DNA from: Clostridia bacterium UC5.1-1D2
GTDB lineage: Bacteria > Bacillota > Clostridia > Lachnospirales > Lachnospiraceae
Length of the DNA: 64,000 bases
Assembly: GCA_001304855.1 (NCBI GenBank)
Contig: BBZN01000023.1
Coordinates: 1-64,000 of the forward strand
Reading direction: 5' to 3'
The translations under genes and the position numbers were made by a program. This document shows positions 20,628 through 32,665 of the stretch, in pieces. The number at the start of each line of letters is the position of its first letter. The stretch's first letter is position 1. The notes below the pieces were generated by a model. It made no database searches and was not told the DNA's origin. It saw only the letters and a program-made list of their open reading frames with translations.

Positions 20628-22014
20628 TTGAAATCAAAAAGGGGAGTCCTCATCTCACAGTGCATGATTGTTAAGAATGAGGAAAAAACATAGAAAAAGC
20701 TCTTTCCTGGGGCAGGGACTTTATGTATGAACAGATTGTGGTGGATACGGGATCCACAGACAGGACCCCGGAGATGGCAAAGGAGCTGGGAGCGAAGGTA
20801 TTCTTCTATCAGTGGGAGGATGATTTTGCCGCTGCAAAAATTATGCCATCGACCAGGCCGGAGGAGAGTGGATCGTGTTTATGGATGCAGACGAGTATCC
20901 TGCGCCGGGGGACGAGAAGAAAATACCGGCCCTGCTGGAGCAGATTCAGAACAAGGATTTTGACGGCATATACACAGGCTGCCAGCAGATTGACGAGGAG
21001 GGGAATATCGCTTCCTCGGGAACCCAGGTCCGTATATTCAGGAACCGGCCGGACATCCGTTACCGGCGGCGAATCCACGAGCAGCTTGTATCCACGAAAG
21101 GGAGAAAGCTGCGGCTGGGGGATGCGGCTGCGGACATATCCATCTTTCATACCGGATATCAGGAGGCGGCCATGAAGGAGAAGAGAAGGGACGGAAGAAA
21201 CAAGCGGCTGATTCTTGCGGAGCTTACGGCGGATCCCTCCAACACTGAGATGATGGGATACATGGGGGACGAGTACTTCGGCGAGGGGGACCTGGAGGAG
21301 GCGAAGAATTGGTATTTCAGGGCAATTCAGGGACTGAATCAGGAACTTTTGGACAATGACCAGAGAAGCGCCTCTACCTTTACAAAGCTTCTTCTTATTC
21401 TCACAGGCGAGGGGCGAAGTGGGGAGGCCTCAGAAACGCCCTCTTCCTGCAGAGAGGCCCAGGGCCGGGGGGAAGATCCGCTTTTGCAGTGGAAGGAGGC
21501 GGAGCCTGTGTATAAGCAGGCTGTGAAAGCCCTTCCGGGGGAAGGGGATTTTGATTATGTGGCGGCTTTATATTTTTACAGGGAGAACCGGTTTGGGGAG
21601 GCTGCGGAATATATAGAGCGGGCATTGGGAAAATTAGAACAATTTGGGTGCGCAAACCGGGCCATGTATCTCTCAGCCAACCTGCCTTCTGCATACAACC
21701 TGCTGATCAAGTGCCTTTACGAGACGGGACAGAGGGAAAAGTGTGTAAACCAGGCGGTATCCTACCTGAAATATATGCCTGAGGACATGGCCGCCTTGTC
21801 ATGGCTGCTGAAGGCGTTGGCAGTCCCGCCCCTCACAACAGGAGGGATGGAACAGATACTGCTGTTTTTGGGGAAGCTGTATGATTTCTCGGGATTGAGA
21901 GCAAAGCTGCTGGTAACCAGGTGCGCCAAAGCTGCAGGCTGCGGAGAACTTGGAAGCTATATGGAGCAGCGGCTTTTTACAAGGGAGGAGCGAACCGCCC
22001 TTGGGATACGTTAA
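20628..22014 (+). CDS. GT2 glycosyltransferase with TPR-like C-terminus (frameshifts)
   Basis: About 462 residues. The TTG start at 20628 is preceded by GGGAGGATGAAAGA; the paralogue downstream also starts with TTG in the same context. GT-A motifs ISQCMIVKNEE, VVDTGSTDRTPEMA and the DxD in FMDADEYPAPG. The C-terminal 300 residues are helical repeats. Missing A bases near 20690 (A-run) and 20840 (A-run) break the reading. A Gly/Ser-rich insert (LTGEGRSGEASETPSSCREA) near residue 265 is absent from the paralogue. Likely a flagellin glycosylation enzyme. Confidence 0.9.
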
Positions 22015-22026
22015 GGAGGACAGGGA

Positions 22027-23367
22027 TTGAAGAAGAGGAAGAATAAGGTGGGAATTTCCCAGTGCATGATTGTAAAAAATGAGGAGGAGAACATTGAGCG
22101 CGCGCTTTCCTGGGGAAAAGGGATTGTCTCGGAACAGATAGTGGTGGACACGGGGTCAACGGACCGGACGGTAGAGCTGGCCTTAAATGCAGGGGCTCAG
22201 GTCTATCATTTTCAGTGGATCGATGATTTTGCAGCCGCCAAGAATTTTGCCATCAGCAAAGCCGGCTGTCCCTGGATTGCCATGCTGGATGCGGACGAGT
22301 ACTTTGTCCGGGAGGATGCAGAAAAACTGCTGGAATATGTGCAGGATCTTGAATACTCCAAATACGGCAGAATTCTCACCGGACTGGCCAATCTGGATGA
22401 CGACGGGGCCATTATAGCGGCGGGAAGCCATGTGCGTGTATTCAGAAACCGTCCGGGCCTCCGCTATAAGAGAAGAATCCATGAATACCTGGACTGCCGG
22501 GAAGAGAGGGACTGTGAGCTGGTGGACGCTTCTGAGGAGCTGTATATCTATCATACCGGCTATTCCGGCAAAGAGCGGGGGAAAAAGATAGGCAGAAATC
22601 TGAATCTGATCCTTGCGGAGCTTAAGGAGCATCCAGAGGATGATGATTTAATGGCCTATCTGGCGGATGAATACTACTCCTCAGGCAGATTCGAGGAGGC
22701 CGCCGTGGTTTACAGAAGGGTTGCCGCAAATTTGAAGCCTGTGGAGGGAGATTACTCTGCAAGAGATTCCACCACCTTTATCAAGTTTTTGTCTATGCTG
22801 TCGGAGAACATGGCGGACTGCGGGGAGGAGCTTGTGAAGGTGTACGGACAGGCCATAAATCATCTCCCAAGGGAAGCGGATTTCGATTATATAATGGGAA
22901 GATATTATGCAGGGAAAGGGGACTGCAGAAAGGGAGAGTACCATCTGGCCAGGGCATTGAAGCTTTTGGATAAATATGGAAACACTTTCAAGGCCATACT
23001 GCTTTCAGCTCACCTGCCTGAGACTTACGAGCTTCTGGCAGCCTGCTGTTATAATAATGGAAACCTAAGCGGCTGCGTCAGCTATGCAGCAGTGCTTTTG
23101 AGGCAGAATCCTTATCTCATGTCCACCCTTTATATTATGCTCTCCGCTTTTCACAAAAGCGGGCAGGCTCCGGAGCAGAAGAATCCGGAAGGGGCGGCAG
23201 AGGTAGCTATGTTTTTGGGAACTCTGTACGATTTTAATTCCATGAAGGACAGGCTGTTTGTGCTTAAGGCTGCGATGAAAGCAGATTACGGAAATTTAGT
23301 GAAAATCATACGGGGAATGTTTTCAGAACCGGAGCTGGCCTGCGTGGATATGGCAGTTAACAAATAA
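22027..23367 (+). CDS. GT2 glycosyltransferase with TPR-like C-terminus
   Basis: 446 residues, no frameshift. TTG start 13 bases after the previous gene with AAGGAGGACAGGGA before it. GT-A motifs ISQCMIVKNEEENIERALSW, VVDTGSTDRTVELAL and the DxD in MLDADEYF. Helical repeats follow (DLMAYLADEYYSSGRFEEAA, DYIMGRYYAGKGDCRKGEYH). It is clearly a paralogue of the previous gene and, more distantly, of the one at 17363. Such GT2-TPR enzymes transfer sugars to proteins in several Clostridia; here the flagellins are the obvious acceptors. Confidence 0.93.
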   Translation: MKKRKNKVGISQCMIVKNEEENIERALSWGKGIVSEQIVVDTGSTDRTVELALNAGAQVYHFQWIDDFAAAKNFAISKAGCPWIAMLDADEYFVREDAEKLLEYVQDLEYSKYGRILTGLANLDDDGAIIAAGSHVRVFRNRPGLRYKRRIHEYLDCREERDCELVDASEELYIYHTGYSGKERGKKIGRNLNLILAELKEHPEDDDLMAYLADEYYSSGRFEEAAVVYRRVAANLKPVEGDYSARDSTTFIKFLSMLSENMADCGEELVKVYGQAINHLPREADFDYIMGRYYAGKGDCRKGEYHLARALKLLDKYGNTFKAILLSAHLPETYELLAACCYNNGNLSGCVSYAAVLLRQNPYLMSTLYIMLSAFHKSGQAPEQKNPEGAAEVAMFLGTLYDFNSMKDRLFVLKAAMKADYGNLVKIIRGMFSEPELACVDMAVNK

Positions 23368-23431
23368 GAAGATACAATGGGGATTCCTTTTTGATTTGCA
23401 AAGGGGGAGGAGAGGGAGCGGTGCAGAATCT

Positions 23432-24416
23432 TTAGCTCTCCCCTTCCTCCCCAATGCCCCCCAATCCCCACGGACCACAGGGGGCCGCCGCTGTCATAGC
23501 TGCCCTTGAGTTCATCCATCAACTGCTGCAGATCCCATTCTACAGTGCTGTTGGACAGGCTGTTGGGATCGGCTATGTGGACATTTCCGTTTTCACAGGA
23601 GTTGGTGATAATAATAAAATGCCCTACCCTGGCCAGGCTTCCCCTGCCCATAAGGGCCACCAGAAGGCGGTCATCCCTGAGAAGCTCCCTGACATTTTCC
23701 GGCGTGCGGTCTGTGACGCTCTCTACAGACAACCCGAAAGCAGACAGCCCGTCAGGGATCAGGCTGTGATAGGAACCGCTGCCATGGGCAAAGTAGCCGT
23801 TGGCAGCTGACCAGTCTGCAATCTCCACAGGCGTGACCGTGGAGGGGGTGAAGCTGTTTACCAGCATGGCTACAGCCGTAGGGCCGCAGCCATAGCCTCC
23901 GATTGAGTCCAGGCCGCCGTAAAGATAACTGTTCCACCTGGAATCTCCCTGATTATAGTAAAGCATGGGACCGATGGCTGTGTCCAGCATCGCCATGTAG
24001 ATGGTTTCTTCTTCATATTCGTAGTCGGTGAGGTCCGTATTTAAATCAGATATCTCTCCCAAATCAGTGGAGGGGGTCAGGAAGGGGATTGACTCAGGAC
24101 TGTAAGGGGAGCTTTCCTCGTGCTCCGAAGAAGGGGTGATTTCCGAATCAGCAGAGCCGGCCCCGGATATTTCCGGGGCGGCTGCCGTCTGCAGGGAGAC
24201 ATGAGGAGCTTCCCTATTCCGTTTGAACTGTGAAAGACTGGCTTCCGCCCCCTGGTACAGCAGTTGAAGCCTGTTTGTAACATCCTTAAGGGTAAAAGGA
24301 CGAAAATAGGCAAAAAGACTTACCGTTACAGACAGGGACAGAACCACAACAGAGCCGGTTATGATTCGCTCAAACCGGTTTTCTTTTTTTTCTTCTGGTT
24401 TTTTCTTTTTTTTCAT
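23432..24416 (-). CDS. membrane-anchored C39-like cysteine peptidase
   Basis: About 328 residues: a Lys-rich cytoplasmic start, one membrane segment (IITGSVVVLSLSVTVSLFAY), an extracellular Ser/Pro/Glu-rich linker, then a peptidase domain with the catalytic Cys in GGYGCGPTAVAMLV, His in GHFIIITNS and Asp in HIADPNS. It begins 5 bases after the cheB stop, so is the last gene of the che operon. Uninterrupted reading continues to 23286 and overlaps the convergent glycosyltransferase; two missing bases in a G-run near 23458 would give the natural end GIGEEGES at 23432. Substrate unknown. Confidence 0.83.
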
Positions 24417-24420
24417 GCGT

Positions 24421-25502
<1,082 letters not shown>

Positions 25503-25679
25503 TATAATATCCTTCTTTCTAGTTATCGCTTTCCAGATGTTCAGGGCGTGTTTGAAAATTGCCTCCGGCAGCTATGGCATGGAATTTAAAACACGTTCCG
25601 AAACCAATTCTGAAATGTGTCCCTGTGTCGCGGGCAGCAGCATCAGGCAGTCCGAAACAGGGGATAAATCAGCCGGACA

Positions 25680-26492
25680 TTAACTCTTCCGGTATATAGC
25701 CGGAAGAAGATAATGATAGGGACAAACTGACTTTGTGAGACTTTCAGAATGTCCGATAAACAGATAGCCTCCCGGCACAGTGGCGTCATAAAACCGCCTG
25801 ACCAGAGAATCTTTTGTATCCTGGTCAAAATATATCATCACATTCCGGCAAAAAATCAAATCAAATTTACGCTTAAAGCGGATGGGTTCCATCAAATTGA
25901 ACGGTCTGAATATAACATTGCTTTTAATTGCCGGGGAGACTGCGTACTCTCCTTCGTTTGCCCGGACGAAATATTTCTGTTTCCAGGATGCGGGAAGAGG
26001 AGAAAGGCTCTCCTCCGTATAAGTGGCAGTCTTTGCTGTATCCAGTATTTTCTGGGAAATATCGGTTGCAAGAACCCTGGTGTCCCAGAGGGAGGCTTTG
26101 GAACCGAAAAATTCTTTCAGATACATGGAGATTGTAAAGGGCTCCTCGCCTGAGGAGCACCCTGCACTCCAGATGGAAAGGGACCGGTCGTGTGCATGCG
26201 CCTGGGCCAGATAGGGCAGGACCACATCCCAAAGATATTGAAAATGTTCCTTTTCCCTGAGAAAGTATGTGTAGTTGGTTGTCAGCTTGTTCAGCATGGT
26301 GGTCACCATTCCGGGGTCCCGGCCGGAAAGAATATCATCCACATAGGCGGAGAAATCCTTAAACCCCTGGGCGGCCAGAGAGTTGGAAAGACGGCTGACA
26401 ATCAACTGCTTTTTTTTGCTCAGGTCAATTCCGTAATGGGTTTTGATGTAACGGTACAGCCGCTGGAAATCGCCGTCTGTAAGAGTCAGCAT
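25680..26492 (-). CDS. cheR: chemotaxis protein methyltransferase CheR
   Basis: 270 residues, intact. Helical N-terminal domain, then the SAM-binding motif IWSAGCSSGEEPFTISMYL, RVLATDISQKILDTA, and the conserved FDLIFCRNVMIYFD. Ends GYLFIGHSESL. CheR methylates glutamates on chemoreceptors for adaptation. A 177-base gap without a visible gene separates it from cheB. Confidence 0.97.
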   Translation of the reverse strand: MLTLTDGDFQRLYRYIKTHYGIDLSKKKQLIVSRLSNSLAAQGFKDFSAYVDDILSGRDPGMVTTMLNKLTTNYTYFLREKEHFQYLWDVVLPYLAQAHAHDRSLSIWSAGCSSGEEPFTISMYLKEFFGSKASLWDTRVLATDISQKILDTAKTATYTEESLSPLPASWKQKYFVRANEGEYAVSPAIKSNVIFRPFNLMEPIRFKRKFDLIFCRNVMIYFDQDTKDSLVRRFYDATVPGGYLFIGHSESLTKSVCPYHYLLPAIYRKS

Positions 26493-26533
26493 GTGATAGA
26501 GATCCTCCTGTCTGTAGTTTGGTTGCCAAAAAA

Positions 26534-27009
26534 TTATTCAGCGCTTGCAAGCGCCTGGCAGTCAATGGACATAAGAACGCTTCCGTCATCCATAGTAACC
26601 ATACCGTCTAAAAGTTTCTGCCTCCGCTTCAGGGGGATGGGGTGAACCTCCTTTAAATCAATATCCGTCACCTGGCGTACGGAATCTACAATGATTCCCA
26701 TAGGTACAGAATCGATACTCAATACAATGATGCAGGTTTTGTCGGTGTATACGGTTGCTTCTTTCCCCATCCGCTGCTGAATGTCCATTACAGGCAGAAT
26801 CTGCCTCTCAGATTTACAATCCCTTTTATGTAGGAGGGGACAAGAGGGAGAGGGGTGATGGAGTGGTTGTCTATGATTTCAATTACATATTTGGTGCTGA
26901 TATAGAGGACAAGATTGCCCGACTCAAAAGTCAGGCAGCGCTCAATGGAGGTGCCGTCTGTCTCTGGGGAGAATTCGACCATGTCCTGCTGCATATTCTG
27001 TTCATCCAT
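26534..27009 (-). CDS. cheW: chemotaxis coupling protein CheW (frameshift)
   Basis: About 158 residues. The CheW fold is seen in CLTFESGNLVLYISTKYVIE, PSYIKGIVNLRG and GIIVDSVRQVTDI. One missing base near 26785, directly after NLRG, breaks it; the restored reading is close to QILPVMDIQQRMG. I prefer the ATG at 27009 because AAGGAG is 8 bases upstream; the ATG at 27015 is too close. CheW links CheA to the receptors. Confidence 0.94.
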
Positions 27010-27024
27010 GACCATTGCTCCTTT

Positions 27025-29189
27025 CTAAACGTTCTCCACGGCTGCGCGTGAAGACTCATAATATCCAGAATAAGGCTGATACTTCCATTTCCTAATATGG
27101 TACAGCCGGTAATTCCATAATTTTTCAGCTCAAAACAATTCAGGTAGACAGGAAGAGGCTTTACCACAACCTGCTGCTCCCCGATAAGATCGTCCACAAA
27201 GAGACAGAAAGAACGGTCGCTGGCTTCCACCCACATGAGGATTCCCTTGTCCAGCTCTGTGACCTCCGTATCTATATTGTAGAATTGGTGGAGACGCACC
27301 ACGGGGTAAAAGCTTCCCATGCGTTCTACCATCTCGCTGGTACTTTCGTCATAGATTATCTGGTCTGCAGATATCTTAAAAGACTGGCGGATGTTGGCAA
27401 TAGGAATGGTAAAGATGGAATTGCCCACAGTAACCTTCATTCCGTCCATAATAGCCAGAGTCAGAGGAATCTTCATAGTCACGGTTGTGCCCTGTCCGGG
27501 TTCGCTGGATATGGAAACTACTCCTCCTACAGATTCCACATTCTTTTTTACCACGTCCATACCTACGCCCCGGCCGGAAAATTCGGTGACGGTCTGGTTG
27601 GTTGAAAATCCGGGAGCCATAATCAGCGCCAGCGCTTCCTTGCGGGTGTATTCGCTCTCAGGTTTGTGAGAAGCCCGCGCTCTCTGGCCTTGGCCAGCAG
27701 CTTGTCCGGATCCATGCCCTTGCCGTCGTCGGCTACAGCGATAACCACTTCGCTGCTTGTATGGGTGGCGGAGAGGATAATCTCTCCCTGGCGGCTTTTG
27801 CCTGCCGCCACCCGCTCCTCGGCTGAGTCCTCGATGCGTGATCCATGGAATTGCGGACGATATGCATGATAGGATCCTGTATGCTGTCCACAATGGTCTT
27901 ATCCACCTCTGTATCCTCGCCCACAATCGTCAGGCGCACGTCTTTGTCCAGCTTCTGCTTCATGTCCCGGACAATACGGTTCATCTTCTGGAAAACACCG
28001 GATACAGGCACCATACGTAAAGACATGGCAATGTCCTGGAGATCATCCGTCAGCTTGCGGAGCTGGCGGGCGGATTTCATAAAATTGTCAAAACTGTCCC
28101 TGTTCAAATGCTGCAGCTCCGGGGAGGAGGTAACCATAGATTCCGTGATAACGATTTCTCCCACTATATCCATCAGGCTGTCCAGTTTCATGAGATTGAC
28201 GCTGATAAGGTTCTGCTTTACCGGCGCATAATTTTTCAGGGCGTCCACACCGTTGTTTGCAGGGGGCTCAGGAACGGCCGCCTTCTGTTCGCTGGGATGT
28301 GCGTCCGCTTCTGCGGGGGCGGAATCGGAGGAGAACGCCTCCTGCTTCTGGGGCTCAGCCTTCTGACAATTGATGCGCTCGTAGGAGTGGATGTGATTCT
28401 GGGATTTTAAAATATCCTCGGCCCGCTTTTCCATCTCCTCGGAATCAAAGGCCAGATAGAAGCCGTTGTCCACAATAGCGGAGCAGGTATCCGGATTGCT
28501 GTCCATATCCGGCGGATAGTGGCGGAAAAGGACGTCGCATTCCTTTAAGGAGTTGACAATCATAAAAGCCCGCAGATTTTCCATACCGATTCCGTCGTCC
28601 AGAAAGACATGGAGGAAACACAGGGCATTGGGATCCTCAGGGACAGCGTCATCGGAAACAACGGGGACGGCCGTTTTTTGCCGTCGTTCTCCCTGCTCTC
28701 CGCTGTGTGTAAACCGTCCGGGCTGTCAGAAGTTTCAGATACCCCCGGCTTACTGCCTTCTGCAAGTTCCCCTTCCGGGCTGCTGATTCTTTTCAGAAAG
28801 GCGTTTATCTCGGCTGTAAGTTCGGCCACATCCGCCAGCAGGGGCTTACCGCTCTCAACTTTTTCTACCTCGCCTCTCAGACAGTCCTCCAAACGGAACA
28901 TCAGGTTGAACAGTTCTTTTTTCTGCCCGGCGTCCAGTGATTCGATGCCTTTGTCACGTATATAGAAAAATAAATCTTCTACGTGATGGGCAATGGCAGA
29001 GAGGGAGCCGAATTCCATCATTGCCGAGGAGCCTTTTATGGTGTGCATGATGCGGAAGATTTCATTGACATCATCCTGAGAGAAATCACCAAGCTTTTCA
29101 TCATTCACCAGCATTTCGTCCAGCTGATCCAGCAGGGAATTGGTTTCGTAGAGGTATGTATCAAGCATACTGTCCATACCGTTATCCAT
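27025..29189 (-). CDS. cheA: chemotaxis histidine kinase CheA (four frameshifts)
   Basis: About 722 residues. HPt domain with the phosphorylated His in FRIMHTIKGSSAMMEF; a P2-like response-regulator docking region; dimerisation helices (LMKLDSLMDIVGEIVITESM); ATPase with N box HIVRNSMDH, G1 VADDGKGMD and G2 EFSGRGVGMDVVKK; and a C-terminal CheW-like domain. Missing bases near 28680, 27845, 27665 and 27045 each shift the frame in the same direction. After the last correction it ends HAAVENV at 27025, next to the cheW ribosome-binding site. It phosphorylates CheY and CheB; no cheY is in the window. Confidence 0.96.
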
Positions 29190-29240
29190 ATATTTGCACC
29201 ACCTATCTTTTGTTTTTTTGCAGTCTGATACTAGTTTATA

Positions 29241-29267
29241 TTATCGGCGGAATATAGGATTTATTAA
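29241..29267 (-). promoter_or_regulatory. sigma-D-type promoter of the cheA operon
   Basis: On the minus strand: TTAA, 15 bases, GCCGATAA, 52 bases before cheA. Confidence 0.72.
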
Positions 29268-29306
29268 GTGCTGTAAGAAGGTTTTTAAATGTTTTGCGGA
29301 ATGCTG

Positions 29307-29333
29307 TTATATTGCGGGTGATTTTGCCGATAT
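29307..29333 (+). promoter_or_regulatory. sigma-D-type promoter of the aminotransferase-like gene
   Basis: TTAT, 15 bases, GCCGATAT, 45 bases before the start at 29378; divergent from the che promoter. Confidence 0.75.
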
Positions 29334-29377
29334 AGGAGATATTGGGCGAGGGTGCCGGGCTGAAAGGAGGATTGTCT

Positions 29378-30427
29378 ATGTATATGAATGAACGTATCAA
29401 TCAAAGGTGCAGAGTAAAAAAGTATGAAGACAGGACTTCTTTCCTCTGCCTGGATATGAATGAGAATCCGGAGGGGCTTCCTGAGGCGTTTGTAAAGGGG
29501 GTTCTGGAGAAACTGGACGGAAGGCTTATATCGGGCTATCCCGATGAAAACAGGCTGATTGAAGGGATAGCCGCCCGGGATGGCGTCAGAGGGGACAATC
29601 TCTGCATTGCCCCGGGCGCCTGTGCAATACTTCAGGCCGTCTTTCAGGCTTTTACCCGGCCCGGAAGCCGGGCTCTGGCTGTGGCTCCCTGTTTTGAATC
29701 CTATTACATGTATGGTGAATTGTATGGGGTTCAGATAGACACGGTTTCCTGCGAGACGGCTTTCAAGCTTCCTTTTGAGAAGATGAGAGAGGAGATTACG
29801 GAGAATACGGAGCTGCTGCTTCTGTCCAATCCTGACAGTACGGCAGGAGGGATCTGGACTTCCCGGCAGCTTGCTGAACTTTTAGACATTTGCAAACGCA
29901 CAGGTACCCTGGCTGTTGTGGACGAGTCATATTATCCCTTCGGTACGGCCGGCGCAGTGGATATGATTAAGGACAATCCTTATCTTATTGTGCTGCGATC
30001 CTTTTCAGGGCTGTATTCAATGGCAGGCCTGAGGGCGGGCTATGGGGCCGGAAACGCCCGGTTAATCTGCTGCCTGAGCAAGGTGTTGCCCGCTTATAAT
30101 GTGAATGCGGCAGGTATATTGTTTGCGGAGGAACTCCTGAAAGAACCCCGGATCGTCAAAGGGCTGATCGAGAGAGAAGAAGATGGGAGGAATTATCTGC
30201 TTAAAATGATGAGAAAAGCGGGATATGAGTTCTGCGCCAGAGGCGGCAATTATATTTTTATAAGGCCAAGAAGGCTGCCGGAATATACTGCAGCCTGTCT
30301 GAGAGACAGAGGTATTCTTGTAAAAGTTTATAGAGACGGCATTTTAAAGGACTGGATGAGGGTGACTGTGGGAAGCCGGAAAATCATGGAACAATTCTGG
30401 GAAGCGTTTTTAGTATGCGACGGCTGA
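29378..30427 (+). CDS. HisC-like aminotransferase fold lacking the PLP lysine
   Basis: 349 residues, intact; AAAGGAGG precedes the ATG. It aligns by eye with class I/II aminotransferases of the histidinol-phosphate/CobD type: FLCLDMNENPEGLPEAF, SNPDSTAGG, VVDESYYPFG, and LRSFSGLYSMAGLRAGYG. In the family the last motif reads S-F/L-S-K-x-x-x-x-A-G-L-R, and that Lys forms the Schiff base with PLP; here it is Gly, with no length change. So it is probably not an ordinary transaminase: a pseudoenzyme, a binding protein or a variant chemistry. The sigma-D promoter ties it to motility, perhaps to flagellin modification. Confidence 0.85.
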   Translation: MYMNERINQRCRVKKYEDRTSFLCLDMNENPEGLPEAFVKGVLEKLDGRLISGYPDENRLIEGIAARDGVRGDNLCIAPGACAILQAVFQAFTRPGSRALAVAPCFESYYMYGELYGVQIDTVSCETAFKLPFEKMREEITENTELLLLSNPDSTAGGIWTSRQLAELLDICKRTGTLAVVDESYYPFGTAGAVDMIKDNPYLIVLRSFSGLYSMAGLRAGYGAGNARLICCLSKVLPAYNVNAAGILFAEELLKEPRIVKGLIEREEDGRNYLLKMMRKAGYEFCARGGNYIFIRPRRLPEYTAACLRDRGILVKVYRDGILKDWMRVTVGSRKIMEQFWEAFLVCDG

Positions 30428-30447
30428 AAAATTATTATCACCCCCTA

Positions 30448-30474
30448 TTACTTTAAATAAAAAGCTGCCGACTA
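30448..30474 (+). promoter_or_regulatory. sigma-D-like promoter of the chemoreceptor gene
   Basis: TTAC, 15 bases, GCCGACTA, 57 bases before the start at 30531. Same spacing as the other sites but weaker -10. Confidence 0.5.
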
Positions 30475-30530
30475 TATTATATATAGATTATAAATTAAGC
30501 TCCGGCGAGCTTGAAAGAGAGGGTAAACAA

Positions 30531-32319
30531 ATGAGAAATCTGAAGGTCGGCAAAAAGTTCCTCATTACATTCGGAAGTATTGTAGTATTATTTCTGGTGT
30601 CGGTGATTTTTGCCAGCGTGGCGCTGGTAAGCGCCAAGTCCAGCTATGAGGATTTTTACAAACGGGATTATCAGGTTACAAGCAAGGTGTTTGACACACG
30701 GGTAAATCTTCAGGCAGCATTGAAAAGTCTTAATAAAGCGGTTTTAGCGGATGACAGCGCCACTACATCTGAGGCGATTCAGCAATTCAATCAGTATACC
30801 AGCCAGATTGATTCGGATCTTCAGTGGCTGTACTCCAATTACAGCGGGGACACCGCCAAGCTGAAGGAGTTTCAGTCACTGATGAATGCGAATCAGAGCC
30901 TGAGGGAAGAGATTCTGGATTATGCCCGTCAGGGACGGAGCCGGCGGACCGGAAGGCTACCGAACTGCTTTTTAATCAATATGAGCCTAATTCAGACAAG
31001 TATACCGAGGTTCTTACTTCCGCTTTCAGCGACATGGAAGCCGACAGCGAGGCCAGCTATAATTCGTCTACCGCCACCCAGACTGTTTTGTTCACCTCTG
31101 CCATTGTCATAGCGGCCTTTGCTTTGGTGGTTACTATTATAATCGCTTTAAAGCTGTCAAAGGATATTCTGGATCCTGTGAAAATGATTGAGAATTGCAT
31201 GAGGGAACTCCAACAGGGCAATCTGTCCGCCAAGGTAGATTACGAATCAGGAGATGAATTCGGAGCTATGGCAAAGGCCATGTCAAGTGTGACCGACGGC
31301 GTGAGGTTTATTATTGAAGACATTGAAAATGCCGTCAGCTATATGGCGGCAGGTGATTTTACAGTTGAATCCCAGGGAGCGGAGCGGTATACAGGAGATT
31401 ACAATCGTATTCTTTCGGCCATCAGCAAACTGAAGGAAAGCATCAACGACACCCTGGTTACCCTGGGCCAGTCGGCCGAACAGGTGGCGTCAGGCTCAGA
31501 TCAGGTATCGGCAGGCGCCCAGGCTCTCTCCCAGGGAGCCACAGAGCAGGCTTCTTCCGTGGAGGAACTGGCCGCTTCCATTAATGAGATCTCCAACCAT
31601 ATTAACCACAATGCCCAGGATGCCAACGAGGCCAGAGAAAAGGCGGTTGCTGTGGGAAGCGAAGCCAGCGAGAGCAACAAGAGGATGCAGGATATGTTGT
31701 CTGCCATGTCGGATATCAGCAATTCCTCCAGTGAAATCGGAAAGATTATTAAGACCATTGAGGATATTGCGTTCCAGACAAATATACTTGCATTGAATGC
31801 GGCAATCGAGGCGGCCAGGGCAGGCGCTGCAGGAAAAGGATTCGCTGTTGTGGCAGATGAAGTTCGTAATCTGGCAAGCAAATCGGCGGAGGCGTCCAAA
31901 AATACGGCGGTATTGATTGAAAACTCCCTTCAGGCAGTGGAGAACGGAAGGAAGATTGCAGATGATACTGCAAATTCTCTTGAGATTGTAGTTAACGGCA
32001 TTAATGAAGCCAATACTATGATGGAATCCATCAGCAAGGCTGCCCAGGAGCAGGCGGAATTTGTAACTCAGATTACCCAGGGAATCGATCAGATATCAAG
32101 CGTGGTTCAGACCAACTCGGCAACTGCTGAGGAAAGCGCTGCCGCAAGTGAGGAGCTCTCCGGACAGGCCAGATGCTCAAGGAACTGGCGGGCCGGTTTA
32201 AACTGGATGAAGGTTCGGCGCAGCCGTCTTTAGCACCTGCCGCAAAGCCTGAAATTTCCTATGGAACGATGGAGAGGAAAAACGACAGTTATACCTGTTC
32301 CTATGATGATAAATATTGA
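30531..32319 (+). CDS. methyl-accepting chemotaxis protein (frameshifts)
   Basis: About 596 residues. First membrane helix [20 protein letters not shown], a helical-bundle sensor (4HB type) of about 150 residues, second membrane helix [20 protein letters not shown], a HAMP domain ([16 protein letters not shown]), then the signalling domain with the invariant hairpin tip [20 protein letters not shown]. Missing bases near 30945 and 32170 split it; corrected it ends [12 protein letters not shown] at 32319. Ligand unknown. Confidence 0.95.
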
Positions 32320-32378
32320 TTTGTTAAGGAGACAGCCTGAGAGATATAAAAGAGAACGCTTGGTAAAGGAGGTATAAG

Positions 32379-32564
32379 ATGGATTTATCGATGAGTATCG
32401 CGTCAGGCAGCATGTCCATGAGCACTGCCAGATTGATGACGGATATGAATGTGGCCCTTATGGGTAAGGTATTGGATACGGCACAGGTTCAGGGGGAAGT
32501 TCTGCAGGATATGATGGAGTCGGTTCCTTCTCCTGAGACGCATCTTCTGGACGTATACGCTTAA
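32379..32564 (+). CDS. YjfB-like putative motility protein
   Basis: 61 residues with AAAGGAGG before the ATG. SGSMSMSTARLMTDMNVALM followed by KVLDTAQVQGEVLQDMME resembles the YjfB family (Pfam putative motility protein), which is sigma-D controlled in Bacillus. Function unknown. It follows the chemoreceptor and ends at a strong terminator, closing the motility island. Confidence 0.75.
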   Translation: MDLSMSIASGSMSMSTARLMTDMNVALMGKVLDTAQVQGEVLQDMMESVPSPETHLLDVYA

Positions 32565-32568
32565 ACTG

Positions 32569-32611
32569 AAAAACGCCTTTGGGAATTTACGCTTCCCAAG
32601 GCGTTTTTTTA
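32569..32611 (+). terminator. intrinsic terminator after the yjfB-like gene
   Basis: Stem AAACGCCTTTGGGAA with TTCCCAAGGCGTTT (one bulged T), followed by a seven-T run. Confidence 0.93.
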
Positions 32612-32665
32612 TGACCTAATAATTTTCCTGTATTTGGCCTATACTATTTTCAGGAGGTGATGTTC

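Noticed and set aside
23286-23431. C-terminal extension of the C39-like peptidase overlapping the convergent glycosyltransferase
   Set aside because: The sequence after WSVGIGG has no family character; a miscounted G-run explains it better.
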